DNA of 64,000 nucleotides from Pseudomonas sp. ACN8. Lineage in GTDB: Bacteria; Pseudomonadota; Gammaproteobacteria; Pseudomonadales; Pseudomonadaceae. Shown here piece after piece: positions 25,290-34,974 of this stretch; the stretch's first letter is position 1; each line of letters starts with the position of its first letter. The stretch is from contig NZ_MRCS01000008.1 of assembly GCF_002303925.1 (NCBI RefSeq), forward strand, positions 1 through 64,000, written 5' to 3'. Below the pieces are notes generated by a model that did not search any database, was not told the DNA's origin, and worked only from the letters and a program-made list of their open reading frames with translations. The translations under genes were made by a program, and so were the position numbers.

Positions 25290-25955
25290 TCAGTCCAGCA
25301 GCGCCAAAGCCTCGGCGGTGCATTCCTGAATGCGGGCCCAGTCGCCGTTCTTGATCCACTCCGGATCAAGCATCCAGCTACCGCCCACGCACATGACGTT
25401 TTTCAATGCCATGTAGCTCTTGATATTGGCTGGTCCCACGCCGCCGGTCGGGCAAAATTTCACTTCGCCGAACGGACCGCCCAAAGCCTTGATGGCCGCA
25501 ACGCCGCCGCTGACCTCGGCCGGGAACAGCTTGAAGCGGCGATAGCCCAGGCCGTAGCCTTCCATGATGCCCGAGGCATTGCTGATGCCCGGCAACAGGG
25601 GGATCGGGCTGGCGACGCTGGCTTCCAGCAGGTCGCGGGTGATACCCGGGGTGACGATGAATTGCGAGCCGGCCGCTTCGGCCGCCGCCAGCATGTGGCG
25701 ATCGAGCACGGTGCCGGCACCGGTCACCAGTTCCGGACGCTGCTCACGCAGAATCTGGATGGCCTTGAGGCCGAACTGCGAACGCAGGGTCACTTCCAGG
25801 GCCGTCAGGCCACCGGCCGCGAGGGCGTCGGCCAGGGGCAGAACGTCTTGCTCGCGGGCGATGGTGATCACCGGCAGAATCCGCGCTTTCGCGCAAATGC
25901 CGTCGATCAGGGCAACTTTGTCCGCCATGGAAACGGTCGGGGATGGGTTTGTCAT
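25290..25955 (-). CDS. eda: 2-dehydro-3-deoxy-phosphogluconate aldolase (KDPG aldolase)
   Basis: 221 residues. ATG 25955 is chosen for AAGGAA 8 bases upstream and the family-like start MTNPSPTVSMADKVALID. Key motifs: ALEVTLRS with the catalytic Glu, LVTGAGTVLD, FIVTPGI and FKLFPAEVSGG with the Schiff-base Lys, then CPTGGV. It cleaves KDPG to pyruvate and glyceraldehyde-3-phosphate, the last step of the Entner-Doudoroff route. It starts 17 bases after pgl and ends the zwf-pgl-eda operon. Confidence 0.95.
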   Translation of the reverse strand: MTNPSPTVSMADKVALIDGICAKARILPVITIAREQDVLPLADALAAGGLTALEVTLRSQFGLKAIQILREQRPELVTGAGTVLDRHMLAAAEAAGSQFIVTPGITRDLLEASVASPIPLLPGISNASGIMEGYGLGYRRFKLFPAEVSGGVAAIKALGGPFGEVKFCPTGGVGPANIKSYMALKNVMCVGGSWMLDPEWIKNGDWARIQECTAEALALLD

Positions 25956-25972
25956 AGCGGCTGTTCCTTGGC

Positions 25973-26686
25973 TCATGGGCACCAGTAAATCTCTAACGTA
26001 GGTTGCAGAAACGCGCGAATCGGCATTGCGGCGACATCGTCGCTGGCCAGTGCGGTACTCAGGGTAGTCAGCTTGGACTGACCGGAAATCGATAGAACCT
26101 TGTGTTTGGCCGAGGCCAGCAGCGCGCGGCTCATGGTCAGGCGCTGATGCGGCACGGTCGGCGCCAGCATCGGCCAGCAGCGACGGACGCCATCGACTTG
26201 CAATGCCTCGGCAAGGTTCGGGCTGTTGGGGAACAGCGACGCGGTGTGGCCGTCATCGCCCATGCCGAGGATCAGCACGTCGATCAGCGGCAACTCGGAC
26301 AGCAAACGGTCGGCCTGCTCGGCCGCCTGTTCCAGGTTGGCGCTGGCGCTGTACAGGCTCAGGAACTGCGCCTTGGCCGCCGGGCCTTGCAGCAGGTAAC
26401 GCTTGATCAGACCGGCGTTGCTGTCGGCGTGTTCGACCGGTACCCAGCGCTCGTCGGCCAGGCTGATCACCACGCGCGACCAGTCCAGCACTTGCTTGGC
26501 CAGGTGCTGGAAAAACGCCACCGGGCTGCGGCCACCGGAAACCACCAGGGTCGCGGTGCCCTGGGCGTCGATCGCGTCGCTCAGTTGTTTCGCCACGTTC
26601 AGTGCCAGGCTTTCAGCCAGCAGCACCGGGCTCTTGAACGCATGGGCGCTGACGCCCCGCGGCAGTTTCAAATCAGATATCGCCAT
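25973..26686 (-). CDS. pgl: 6-phosphogluconolactonase
   Basis: 237 residues. The SugI/NagB-fold active-site segments are [23 protein letters not shown] and [15 protein letters not shown]. It hydrolyses 6-phosphoglucono-lactone to 6-phosphogluconate in the cytosol. The start overlaps the end of zwf by 14 bases, so the two are probably translationally coupled. Confidence 0.95.
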   Translation of the reverse strand: MAISDLKLPRGVSAHAFKSPVLLAESLALNVAKQLSDAIDAQGTATLVVSGGRSPVAFFQHLAKQVLDWSRVVISLADERWVPVEHADSNAGLIKRYLLQGPAAKAQFLSLYSASANLEQAAEQADRLLSELPLIDVLILGMGDDGHTASLFPNSPNLAEALQVDGVRRCWPMLAPTVPHQRLTMSRALLASAKHKVLSISGQSKLTTLSTALASDDVAAMPIRAFLQPTLEIYWCP

Positions 26687-28142
26687 ACCACGACCTCCCG
26701 TCCCGCGTGATCAGAGCAATGGAGCTCATCGGCCCCCAGGACCCGGCCGCGTACGGCTTGGGCGCATCACCGGATTTTTTCCACCCGGCGATCAACTGGT
26801 CACACCAATTCCACGCGGCTTCGATTTCATCTTTACGGACAAACAGGTTCTGATTGCCGCGCATCACTTCCAGCAACAACCGCTCGTAGGCATCGGGAAT
26901 CCGTGCGCTGCTCCAGGTGTCGGAAAAATTCAGCTGCAATGGACCGCTGCGCAGCTGCATGCCTTTGTCCAGGCCTTGATCTTTGGTCATCACGCGCAAG
27001 GAAATGCCTTCGTCCGGCTGCAGGCGGATAATCAGCTTGTTGCTGATTTGCAGGCGCTGCTCGGGAGCGAAGATGTAGTGCGACGGCTCCTTGAAGTGGA
27101 TGACGATCTGCGACAGCTTCTGCGGCATGCGTTTGCCGGTACGCAGGTAAAACGGCACGCCGGCCCAGCGCCAGTTGCGGATGTCGGCGCGCAGGGCAAC
27201 AAAGGTTTCGGTATTGCTCTGGGTGTTGGAGTTAGGTTCTTCCAGGTACCCCGGCACTGCTTTGCCTTCGCTGTAGCCGGCGATGTACTGGCCGCGCACC
27301 ACCTGGGTGGTCAGGCCTTCCGGGCTGATCGGCGCCAGGGCCTTGAGCACTTTGACCTTCTCATCGCGGATGCTGTCGGCGGACAGGTCGGCCGGCGGGT
27401 CCATGGCGATCAGGCAGAGCAGTTGCAGCAGGTGGTTCTGGATCATGTCCCGCAGCTGGCCGGCCTTGTCAAAGTAACCCCAGCGGCCCTCGATGCCGAC
27501 CTGCTCGGCCACGGTGATTTCCACATGGGAAATGTAATTCTGGTTCCACTGGGTTTCGAACAGGCTGTTGGCGAAACGCAGGGCGATCAGGTTCTGGACG
27601 GTTTCCTTGCCCAGATAGTGGTCGATGCGGTAGGTGCGGTTCTCCGGGAAGAACTGCGCCACGGCGTCGTTGACCTTGCGCGAGGATTCCAGGTCCGAAC
27701 CGATGGGCTTTTCCAGCACCACGCGGGTGTTTTCTGCCAGACCGACCTTGGCCAGGTTCTCGCAAATCGCGCCATACACCGCGGCCGGGGTCGCAAAGTA
27801 GGCGATGACCCGCTGCGAACTACCGGCGGATTCGGCCAGGGCCACATAATCATCGGGGTTGAGGAAGTCGACGTGCAGGTAGCTCAGGCGCGCCAGAAAA
27901 CGCTCGACCACGGCTTCGTCCAGCTCTTTGGCACCGACATAGCGGCGCAGCTCGGAGGTGATGAACGCCAGGTGTTCCTGCTCGCTGCCCGGCTCACGGG
28001 CCAGCGCGATGATCCGCGTATCCTCGTGCAACAGGCCGGCGCCGTCGAGTTGATAAAGGGCAGGAAACAGCTTGCGTAAGGCCAGGTCGCCAAGGGCGCC
28101 GAACAAGGCAAAGGTGCACGGTTCAACCGTAATCGAGAGCAT
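26673..28142 (-). CDS. zwf: glucose-6-phosphate 1-dehydrogenase
   Basis: 489 residues, usual length. [17 protein letters not shown] is the dinucleotide-binding turn, VVLEKPIG follows, and RIDHYLGKE holds the catalytic His and substrate Lys. It oxidises glucose-6-phosphate to 6-phosphoglucono-lactone with NAD(P)+. First gene of zwf-pgl-eda, divergent from hexR. The leader has no strong Shine-Dalgarno but an AAGAACAA stretch right before the start, and a HexR-like site lies 66-84 bases upstream. Confidence 0.96.
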   Translation of the reverse strand: MLSITVEPCTFALFGALGDLALRKLFPALYQLDGAGLLHEDTRIIALAREPGSEQEHLAFITSELRRYVGAKELDEAVVERFLARLSYLHVDFLNPDDYVALAESAGSSQRVIAYFATPAAVYGAICENLAKVGLAENTRVVLEKPIGSDLESSRKVNDAVAQFFPENRTYRIDHYLGKETVQNLIALRFANSLFETQWNQNYISHVEITVAEQVGIEGRWGYFDKAGQLRDMIQNHLLQLLCLIAMDPPADLSADSIRDEKVKVLKALAPISPEGLTTQVVRGQYIAGYSEGKAVPGYLEEPNSNTQSNTETFVALRADIRNWRWAGVPFYLRTGKRMPQKLSQIVIHFKEPSHYIFAPEQRLQISNKLIIRLQPDEGISLRVMTKDQGLDKGMQLRSGPLQLNFSDTWSSARIPDAYERLLLEVMRGNQNLFVRKDEIEAAWNWCDQLIAGWKKSGDAPKPYAAGSWGPMSSIALITRDGRSWYGDI

Positions 28143-28147
28143 GATGT

Positions 28148-28155
28148 TTGTTCTT
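28148..28155 (-). promoter_or_regulatory. AANAANAA motif before zwf
   Basis: AAGAACAA, 5 bases upstream of the zwf ATG, where bound Hfq/Crc would block ribosome entry. Confidence 0.5.
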
Positions 28156-28207
28156 TTATCAAGTTAAGCTACAAATACCTTTTTTTAAGGCATCACTCAA
28201 GGGAAAA

Positions 28208-28226
28208 TGTAGTAATAACCACAACA
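28208..28226. promoter_or_regulatory. HexR-like operator between zwf and hexR
   Basis: TGTAGT-AATAACC-ACAACA, an imperfect dyad that fits the HexR consensus TTGT-N7-ACAA with one mismatch in the left half-site. Known biology: HexR represses zwf-pgl-eda, edd and gap and is released by KDPG. Confidence 0.65.
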
Positions 28227-28292
28227 TTTTCGCAAAATACAGATTGCGAGTGGTGGTCGGTCGGAGCCATCAGTAGGATAGGCCACCGTTAC

Positions 28293-28315
28293 GGGCCTCA
28301 CCAAAGGCCCTTTTT
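28293..28315 (+). terminator. intrinsic terminator inside the hexR leader
   Basis: GGGCCT-CACCAA-AGGCCC followed by TTTTT on the plus strand, 47 bases before the hexR ATG and downstream of any promoter near the HexR-like site. It could attenuate hexR or end a short RNA. Confidence 0.6.
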
Positions 28316-28361
28316 GCATTAGCCGCGCGCTTATCGGTGCCGGTGAATCAAGGATACTTAT

Positions 28362-29231
28362 ATGGACCGCGTGCGAAATTTACTGGAGCAAATCCAGAAT
28401 CGCCTTGAAGAGCTGAACAAGGCCGAACGCAAAGTCGCCGAGGTGATCCTGCTCAACCCGCAGCAGGCCACCCGCTTCAGCATCGCCGCCCTCGCCCAGG
28501 CCGCCTCGGTCAGCGAACCGACGGTCAACCGCTTCTGCCGTTCGTTCGGCGTCAGCGGCTACCCTGAGCTCAAACTGCAACTGGCCCAGAGCCTGGCCAG
28601 TGGCGCCGCTTATGTCAGCCGTGCGGTGGAGGCCGATGACAATCCAGAGGCCTACACGCAGAAGATCTTCGGCAGCGCCATCGCCTCGCTGGACAGCGCC
28701 TGCCAGGCACTGGACCCGAACCTGATCAGCCGCGCCGTCGACCTGCTGATCCAGGCGCGGCAGATCCACTTCTTCGGCCTCGGCGCCTCGGCCCCGGTGG
28801 CACTGGATGCGCAGCACAAGTTCTTCCGCTTCAACCTCGCCGTCACGGCCCACGCGGATGTGCTGATGCAGCGCATGATTGCCTCCGTGGCCCATACCGG
28901 AGAGCTGTTCGTGATCATTTCCTATACCGGTCGCACCCGCGAACTGGTAGAAGTGGCGCGCATCGCCCGGGAAAACGGCGCCTCGGTGCTTGGCCTGACC
29001 GCCGAGAACTCGCCACTGGCCAAGGCCAGCACCCTGAGCCTGAACATTCCGCTGCCGGAAGACACCGACATCTACATGCCGATGACGTCGCGGATCATCC
29101 AGCTGACCGTGCTGGACGTGCTCGCTACCGGCATGACCTTGCGCCGGGGCGTGGACTTCCAGCCGCATTTGCGCAAGATCAAGGAGAGCCTGAATGCCAG
29201 CCGGTATCCGGTGGGTGACGAGTTCAACTGA
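28362..29231 (+). CDS. hexR: RpiR-family regulator HexR
   Basis: 289 residues. N-terminal RpiR helix-turn-helix (about 1-77; [23 protein letters not shown]), then a SIS sugar-phosphate-binding domain (about 125-260; [36 protein letters not shown]). The known effector is KDPG, which lifts repression of the Entner-Doudoroff genes. Divergent from zwf, the standard Pseudomonas arrangement; a terminator-like hairpin sits in its leader. Confidence 0.95.
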   Translation: MDRVRNLLEQIQNRLEELNKAERKVAEVILLNPQQATRFSIAALAQAASVSEPTVNRFCRSFGVSGYPELKLQLAQSLASGAAYVSRAVEADDNPEAYTQKIFGSAIASLDSACQALDPNLISRAVDLLIQARQIHFFGLGASAPVALDAQHKFFRFNLAVTAHADVLMQRMIASVAHTGELFVIISYTGRTRELVEVARIARENGASVLGLTAENSPLAKASTLSLNIPLPEDTDIYMPMTSRIIQLTVLDVLATGMTLRRGVDFQPHLRKIKESLNASRYPVGDEFN

Positions 29232-29261
29232 TCCGAAATCTCGGCTGACCGGTCCGGCCTC

Positions 29262-29355
29262 TTCGCGAGCAGGCTCGCTCCCACAGGGGATTTGGCTTGA
29301 ACATAAACCTTGTGTTCACCGAAGACCCAATGTGGGAGCGAGCCTGCTCGCGAAG
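29262..29355. repeat. two facing REP elements, outward orientation
   Basis: TTCGCGAGCAGGCTCGCTCC (to 29285) and TGTGGGAGCGAGCCTGCTCG (29331-29355), the reverse of REPIN order, with a 45-base separation like those at 9684 and 37785. Between the convergent hexR and mutarotase genes. Confidence 0.82.
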
Positions 29356-29385
29356 GGGCCAGCCCAGACACCACAAGATCCAGAA

Positions 29386-30240
29386 CTAAGCCCCCACCCG
29401 CGCCTGCAAACTCAAATGGGCCCGCTCCCCAGGCTTCAGGCACAGGCTGTCAGTACCGCCGCTCGCCGCTTCCACACAGACAAATTCGGATATCTCGTTC
29501 CAGGTCACGCCGAGCAACGGACGTGAACCGGGGTGCCACACCACCGTGTCTGCCGTATCCCCGGTATCAATGCACAACGCCCGGTCCCAGGCGTGGTCGT
29601 TCAACTGCAATTCGCCGTCATGCTGGAACACCCGCTGGCACCCGCCGTCCACGCGTAACTCGCCTTCCTGCTGACAAACCTGCCGGCTCAACTGGTCGTA
29701 ACCCTGCGCCCCTTCGAGCCCAGACAGCGCTATCTCACTGACATCGCCAATACGCCAGTAAGCATGCAACGCCTGGCTCAACTGGCACGGCATGTCGTCC
29801 TGATGCTCGGTGCTCAGGCGCAGCTCCATGCGTTCACCCAGATGCGCGTGCAGGTCCACCTGCCAGTCGCACAGCTTCAGTTGCCAGTGCAATCGCACGC
29901 CATCGTCGTCACTGTTGCTGTCAAGCAGCTTCCAGTCGAGCAACCGCGCCCAGCCATGGGACGGCCAGGCGTTTTCGCTCGGATGCCGGCCATACCAAGG
30001 CCAACACACCGGTACGCCACCGCGAATGGCGCCGACCTGCGGCCACTTTGCCGCGCACCACAGCCAGGGTTTCTGGCCCTTGGGCTGGAAGTGCAACAGC
30101 TGCGCGCCCTGACGGCTGAACACCGCCTGACACAGCGGATGATCGATCACCAGCACATCGCGCGTCTGATAGCGCTCCCACGCAAACAACGGACGTTCGC
30201 GCAAGGATTTGAAGAAGCGTTGTAGCGGATGCTCAAGCAT
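29386..30240 (-). CDS. D-hexose-6-phosphate mutarotase (YeaD type)
   Basis: 284 residues. Aldose-1-epimerase-like beta sandwich with IRGGVPVCWPWYGRHP and PSHGWARLLDW, the family's substrate-pocket segments containing the conserved Arg and His, and a late VVWHPGSRPLLGV. It interconverts alpha and beta anomers of hexose-6-phosphates, which would feed the beta-specific Zwf. It lies downstream of oprB on the same strand, across a strong terminator. Confidence 0.88.
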   Translation of the reverse strand: MLEHPLQRFFKSLRERPLFAWERYQTRDVLVIDHPLCQAVFSRQGAQLLHFQPKGQKPWLWCAAKWPQVGAIRGGVPVCWPWYGRHPSENAWPSHGWARLLDWKLLDSNSDDDGVRLHWQLKLCDWQVDLHAHLGERMELRLSTEHQDDMPCQLSQALHAYWRIGDVSEIALSGLEGAQGYDQLSRQVCQQEGELRVDGGCQRVFQHDGELQLNDHAWDRALCIDTGDTADTVVWHPGSRPLLGVTWNEISEFVCVEAASGGTDSLCLKPGERAHLSLQARVGA

Positions 30241-30286
30241 GTGCCACGGTCCTGAAAATCATCTGTCACCGGGGTGCGCGGCCCGT

Positions 30287-30316
30287 AAAAAAAAGCGGAC
30301 AGCCATGGCTGTCCGC
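30287..30316 (-). terminator. terminator of oprB
   Basis: GCGGACAGCC-AT-GGCTGTCCGC, a 10-bp stem, followed on the minus strand by eight U. It begins 39 bases past the oprB stop. Confidence 0.9.
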
Positions 30317-30354
30317 AAATATGCGCACTTGGAGAGAAGCTTATCGCAGACGCG

Positions 30355-31701
30355 TTAGAACACCGACTGAATTTTCAGGCCGGCCACCAGCGCGTTGTCG
30401 ACTTCATCCACACCACCCGGGTGCGTGACGTATTGCAGGTTGGGACGTACGGTCAGCCAGTTGGTCACGTGGAAGCCGTAGTTGATCTCGTAGTTGTATT
30501 CGGTTTCACGAATGGGCGAGAACAGCGGATTGTCGTATTCCGAAACACCGTTGGCGACGTTGGTCAGTTCGGCGTTTTTCTTCACGTCATCGTTGACATG
30601 GATACGGGCGAAACCGATACCCACGTCATCCTTGGGACGTGCGTCGAACGGGCCCTTGTACACGAACATCAGCGACTGGTAGTTGTCGATGAAGTTGGTG
30701 TCCTTGTCATGGAAAGTGGCGTTGGCCGCGATGTTCAGACCACGGGAAGCATCGCCATTGTGGCTGGTGAGTTGCTGCTGCGCGACGAACCAGTAGCCGT
30801 GCTTGCTATCGTGGACGCGATAAGGGTTGCCGGTGGTCGCGGCGTTCTGGCCGTTGTCGTCCTCGAGAACATCGTCGGCATCAGAGGTACTTTTGTAGTA
30901 ACCGACACGGTATTCACCCGGCAGGTTGTTGACCTTCGGCGACCAGACCAGCTCGACTGGCAGGACGGTGCCATTGGTGCCACTGCCGCTGAGCTTGAAG
31001 CCGTTACCGTGCTCCAGTTGCGACGTGTTCTGGTTGTACGCGCCGATCTGGGCGTAGAGCTCGTCATTGATGTTGTACTTCACGCGGATCGCCGCCTGGC
31101 TGACCGGCCAGTTGTACCAGATGTTGGTCGCCCAGTTACCTACCTGGGAACCGCAGAACGCCAGGTTCTGGAATTCGCACGGGAAGGTGTTGAAGTCTTC
31201 ACCTTCACCGAAGTAACCGGCCTTGACGTCCAGCTTGTTGTCGAAGAACTGGTGCTGAATCCACAGTTGGGTCAGACGGACCATGTGGCCGCGACCATAG
31301 ACTTCCTGGGAGGAACTCAAGGTGCCGGCACGCGGATCGCCGATACGGTCGTTGGAGATATTCTCACCGTTACGGTTGGTGAGCTGGATCTTGGCCTGGG
31401 TGTTATCCCAGCCGAACAGTTTCTCCAGGTCCAGCGCCGCGCCCAGGCCAAACTGGTCGGCGTAGCGCGCGGTCTTGTCATCGTTGAAACCGCCGTGCAG
31501 GTTGCCGCCGACTTCACCGACGTAGTCCATCTTGATGTCGATACCTTGCTCGATCAGCTTGGTACGCTCGCCACCCCAGTCGCCCGTCATCCATTTGGAG
31601 TCAGAGCTGAACGCTTCATCGGCCATCGCATTGCCGGCCAGAACCAGTGCTGCCGCTGCTGAAACCTGGCAGATCAACCGGGCCTTGTTCTTCATCTTCA
31701 T
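30355..31701 (-). CDS. oprB: carbohydrate-selective porin OprB
   Basis: 448 residues. Signal peptide MKMKNKARLICQVSAAAALV then LAGNAMA, cut before DEAFSSDSKWMTGDWGGER. The WMTGDWGG.R motif and the TNRNGENISNDRIGD segment are typical of OprB, and the C-terminal strand ends in Phe as in outer-membrane barrels. It lets glucose and other sugars across the outer membrane to the Gts transporter encoded upstream. Two overlapping AANAANAA elements and an AGGAAG ribosome site precede the start. Confidence 0.94.
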   Translation of the reverse strand: MKMKNKARLICQVSAAAALVLAGNAMADEAFSSDSKWMTGDWGGERTKLIEQGIDIKMDYVGEVGGNLHGGFNDDKTARYADQFGLGAALDLEKLFGWDNTQAKIQLTNRNGENISNDRIGDPRAGTLSSSQEVYGRGHMVRLTQLWIQHQFFDNKLDVKAGYFGEGEDFNTFPCEFQNLAFCGSQVGNWATNIWYNWPVSQAAIRVKYNINDELYAQIGAYNQNTSQLEHGNGFKLSGSGTNGTVLPVELVWSPKVNNLPGEYRVGYYKSTSDADDVLEDDNGQNAATTGNPYRVHDSKHGYWFVAQQQLTSHNGDASRGLNIAANATFHDKDTNFIDNYQSLMFVYKGPFDARPKDDVGIGFARIHVNDDVKKNAELTNVANGVSEYDNPLFSPIRETEYNYEINYGFHVTNWLTVRPNLQYVTHPGGVDEVDNALVAGLKIQSVF

Positions 31702-31716
31702 CCCTACTTCCTCGTT

Positions 31717-31727
31717 TTATTGTTATT
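31717..31727 (-). promoter_or_regulatory. overlapping AANAANAA motifs before oprB
   Basis: AATAACAATAA on the minus strand contains AATAACAA and AACAATAA, just upstream of the AGGAAG ribosome site; candidate Hfq/Crc target. Confidence 0.5.
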
Positions 31728-31797
31728 AACTTTTCTTCTTTAACGCGGTTACATCAGTTGCGATGCACGACAGGCCGCGCACCACGGATCCCCCCTC

Positions 31798-31896
31798 TGT
31801 AGGAGCGAGCTTGCTCGCGATGGACGCAATGACGACGCGTACTCTCTGATTAAATGCGGCGCCGTTGAGATCATCGCGAGCAAGCTCGCTCCTACA
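31798..31896. repeat. REPIN, 100-bp class
   Basis: TGTAGGAGCGAGCTTGCTCG ends, 99 bases, spacer with GACGACGCG. Located between gtsD and oprB, 10 bases past the gtsD stop. Confidence 0.9.
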
Positions 31897-31906
31897 GTTT
31901 TGTTCT

Positions 31907-33067
31907 TCAGCGGCCTTTGAATTGGGCCACGTTGGCGCTGTGCGCCTCGGTTTTCGGCAGGCCGGCAACCCCCAACCGTTCCCCGGTCTTCGCATCGAAC
32001 AGCAGCACTTTCGCCGGATCGAATTGCAGGGTCAGGGTCTCGCCCACCGCCGGCGCAACGTCCGGTGCCAGGCGGCAGCAGACCTTGGTGTCGTTGAGGT
32101 TGACGAAGACCAGGGTGTCGGGCCCGGTCGGTTCGGTGACCTGGACTTCGGCGCGAATGGTCGGCAAACCGTTCGCTTCGCCGTTGGCGAGGATGATCTG
32201 CTCAGGGCGCATGCCGAGGATCACTTCGCGGTCTTCAAGACCCGCGTCCTGCATGCTCAGCGGCAGTTCGCAACGGGCCTGGCCGCTGTCGAGCAGCGCC
32301 AGCAGACGACCGTCCTTGCGCTGCAGGCGCAACGGGATGAAGTTCATCGGCGGCGAACCGATGAAGCTCGCCACGAACAGGTTGGCCGGGTTGTTGTAGA
32401 TGTCCTTCGGCGTGCCGAACTGCTGGATGATCCCGTCCTTCATCACCGCCACTTTGTCGCCCAGGGTCATGGCTTCGATCTGGTCGTGGGTCACGTAGAC
32501 CGTGGTGGTTTTCAGGCGCTGGTGCATCAGTTTCATTTCGGTGCGCATCTCGACCCGCAGCTTGGCGTCGAGGTTGGACAACGGTTCGTCGAACAGATAG
32601 ATCTTCGGCCGCCGCGCGAGGGCACGGCCCATCGCCACGCGCTGTTGCTGGCCGCCGGAGAGCTGGCCGGGTTTGCGGCTGAGCAGGTGTTCGATCTGCA
32701 ACAGCTTGGAAACCCGAGCGACTTCTTCGTCGATTTCCGCAGTCGGCATTTTGCGGATCTTCAGGCCGAAGGCGATGTTGTCGCGCACGCTCATGGTCGG
32801 GTACAGCGCATAGGACTGGAACACCATGGCGATGTCGCGATCCTTGGGGCTCATGCCGCTGATGTCGGCGTCGTCCACCAGGATCGCACCGCCGCTGATG
32901 GTTTCCAGGCCGGCGATGCAGTTCATCAGCGTGGATTTACCGCAGCCCGACGGGCCGACCAGGATCAGGAATTCCCCGTCATCGATTTTCAGTTCGATGT
33001 TTTTCAGGGTGTCCGGCAAGCCGGGGCCGTAGGTCTTGTTGACGTTGCGTAATTCGAGAGTTGCCAT
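31907..33067 (-). CDS. gtsD: glucose ABC transporter ATP-binding protein
   Basis: 386 residues, MalK/UgpC type. Walker [10 protein letters not shown] (~residue 37), signature [19 protein letters not shown], Walker [17 protein letters not shown] and H-loop [10 protein letters not shown] are intact; the C-terminal ~140 residues form the TOBE regulatory domain. It energises sugar uptake by GtsBC. Starts 4 bases after gtsC. Confidence 0.94.
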   Translation of the reverse strand: MATLELRNVNKTYGPGLPDTLKNIELKIDDGEFLILVGPSGCGKSTLMNCIAGLETISGGAILVDDADISGMSPKDRDIAMVFQSYALYPTMSVRDNIAFGLKIRKMPTAEIDEEVARVSKLLQIEHLLSRKPGQLSGGQQQRVAMGRALARRPKIYLFDEPLSNLDAKLRVEMRTEMKLMHQRLKTTTVYVTHDQIEAMTLGDKVAVMKDGIIQQFGTPKDIYNNPANLFVASFIGSPPMNFIPLRLQRKDGRLLALLDSGQARCELPLSMQDAGLEDREVILGMRPEQIILANGEANGLPTIRAEVQVTEPTGPDTLVFVNLNDTKVCCRLAPDVAPAVGETLTLQFDPAKVLLFDAKTGERLGVAGLPKTEAHSANVAQFKGR

Positions 33068-33071
33068 GTTT

Positions 33072-33917
33072 CTACCCCTTGACCGCGCCGGACGTCAGCC
33101 CACGCAGGAAATACTTGCCAGCGAATATGTAGACCAGCAGTGTCGGCAGCCCGGCGATCATCGCGGCGGCCATATCAACGTTGTATTCCTTGGCCCCGGT
33201 GCTGGTATTGACCAGGTTGTTCAGGGCCACGGTAATTGGCTGGGCATCGCCGCTGGCGAACACCACGCCGAACAGGAAGTCGTTCCAGATCTGGGTGAAC
33301 TGCCAGATCAGGCAGACCATCACGATCGGGATCGACATCGGCAGCAGGATCTTCAGGAAGATCGTGAAGAAGCCCGCGCCGTCGAGCCTTGCGGCCTTGA
33401 CCAGCGCATCCGGAATGCTCACGTAGTAGTTGCGGAAGAACAGCGTGGTGAACGCCAGGCCGTAGACCACGTGCACCAGCACCAGGCCGGTGGTGGTGTT
33501 GGCCAGGCCGAACTTGCCGAGGGTGAACGAGGCCGGCAGCAGCACCGTCTGGAACGGCAGGAAGCAGCCGAACAGCAACAGGCCGAAGAACAGTTGCGAA
33601 CCACGGAAGCGCCACATCGACAGCACGTAGCCGTTCATGGCCCCGATGAAGGTCGAGATCAGCACTGCTGGCACGGTGATTTTCACCGAGTTCCAGAAGT
33701 AGCCGCCGACCACGTCCCAGGCCTTGATCCAGCCGATGCCATCGATCACGGTCGGCCAGCTCAACAGGTTGCCGGTACGGATGTCTTCCGGGGATTTGAA
33801 ACTGGTCAGCAGCATCACCACCAGCGGGATCAGGTATACCGCCGCTGCCAACAGCAGGGTGGCGTAGATCGCGATGCGACTGAAACTGATACCAGGCTTT
33901 CCGAGTTGATTAGTCAT
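33072..33917 (-). CDS. gtsC: glucose ABC transporter permease
   Basis: 281 residues with six membrane segments, beginning with an IAIYATLLLAAAVYLIPLVVML helix. The EAA-loop that docks on the ATPase is seen as PDALVKAARLDGAGFFTIFLKILLP. MalG-type inner-membrane subunit. Overlaps gtsB by 8 bases. Confidence 0.93.
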   Translation of the reverse strand: MTNQLGKPGISFSRIAIYATLLLAAAVYLIPLVVMLLTSFKSPEDIRTGNLLSWPTVIDGIGWIKAWDVVGGYFWNSVKITVPAVLISTFIGAMNGYVLSMWRFRGSQLFFGLLLFGCFLPFQTVLLPASFTLGKFGLANTTTGLVLVHVVYGLAFTTLFFRNYYVSIPDALVKAARLDGAGFFTIFLKILLPMSIPIVMVCLIWQFTQIWNDFLFGVVFASGDAQPITVALNNLVNTSTGAKEYNVDMAAAMIAGLPTLLVYIFAGKYFLRGLTSGAVKG

Positions 33918-34818
33918 GGCGTTTGCCTCGCAGCTCGGAGTACAGGTACGGCACGAGGATGGTCAGCACGGCACCGAGCATCAGCATGGCGCTGGCCGAA
34001 CCGATGCCCATCTGGCCACGGCTGAAGGTGAAGGAATACATGAACATCGCCGGCAGGTCGGAGGAGTAACCCGGACCGCCCGCGGTCATCGCCGCAACCA
34101 GGTCGAAGCTCTTGATCGCGATGTGCGCCAGGATCATGAAGGCACTGAAGAACACCGGGCGCAGACTCGGCAGGACGATCTTCAGGTAGATGGTCGGCAG
34201 GCTCGCCCCGTCGACTTGCGCGGCACGGATGATCGATTGATCGACGCCGCGCAGACCGGCGAGGAACATCGCCATGACAAACCCGGAGGCCTGCCACACG
34301 GCGGCGATCACCAGGCAGTACACCACGCGATCCTGATCCACCAGCCAGTCGAGACGAAAGCCTTCCCAGCCCCAGTCACGCAGCATCTTGTCCAGGCCCA
34401 GGCCAGGGTTGAGCAGCCATTTCCACGCGGTACCGGTGACGATCATCGACAGCGCCATCGGGTACAGGTAGACGGTGCGGATGAAGCCTTCCTTGCGAAT
34501 GCGCTGGTCCAGCAACACGGCGAGGAACACGCCCAGCACCAGGCTGATGCCGATGAACATGCCGCCGAACACCGCGAGGTTCTTGCTCGCGACCCACCAG
34601 CGGTCGTTGTCCATCAGGCGCATGTATTGCTGCAGGCCGACCCACTTGTAGCTCGGCATGAAGCTGGAGTTGGTGAAGGACAGAATGAACGTCCAGATGA
34701 TGTAACCGTAGAAGCCAACCAACACGATCAGCATGCTCGGCGCGAGTACCAACTTGGGTAGCCAGCGTTGCAGCGCATCGAACGGTGAGGCTTTGCTGAA
34801 AACCGCCACAGAGCTCAT
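33910..34818 (-). CDS. gtsB: glucose ABC transporter permease
   Basis: 302 residues, MalF-type permease with six membrane segments. EAA-loop: QSIIRAAQVDGASLPTIYLKIVLPSL. The periplasmic part after helix 1 (LSFTNSSFMPSYKWVGLQQY) is short, as in the CUT1 family. It is separated from gtsA by 156 bases containing a REPIN. Confidence 0.93.
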   Translation of the reverse strand: MSSVAVFSKASPFDALQRWLPKLVLAPSMLIVLVGFYGYIIWTFILSFTNSSFMPSYKWVGLQQYMRLMDNDRWWVASKNLAVFGGMFIGISLVLGVFLAVLLDQRIRKEGFIRTVYLYPMALSMIVTGTAWKWLLNPGLGLDKMLRDWGWEGFRLDWLVDQDRVVYCLVIAAVWQASGFVMAMFLAGLRGVDQSIIRAAQVDGASLPTIYLKIVLPSLRPVFFSAFMILAHIAIKSFDLVAAMTAGGPGYSSDLPAMFMYSFTFSRGQMGIGSASAMLMLGAVLTILVPYLYSELRGKRHD

Positions 34819-34863
34819 CGGGATAATCCAGGTGAAGGGGAATGAACCGACACAGTGATCCCT

Positions 34864-34953
34864 TGTGGGAGCGAGCCTGCTCGCGAAGGCGGAGTTTCAG
34901 TCGACATCATTGCTGAATGTCAGACCGCTTTCGCGAGCAGGCTCGCTCCCACA
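34864..34953. repeat. REPIN, 90-bp class, inside the gts operon
   Basis: TGTGGGAGCGAGCCTGCTCG ends around a GTCGACATCATTGCTGAATG spacer. It occupies most of the gtsA-gtsB gap. Confidence 0.92.
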
Positions 34954-34974
34954 GGGGGAGCTTGGTGTCAGGAG

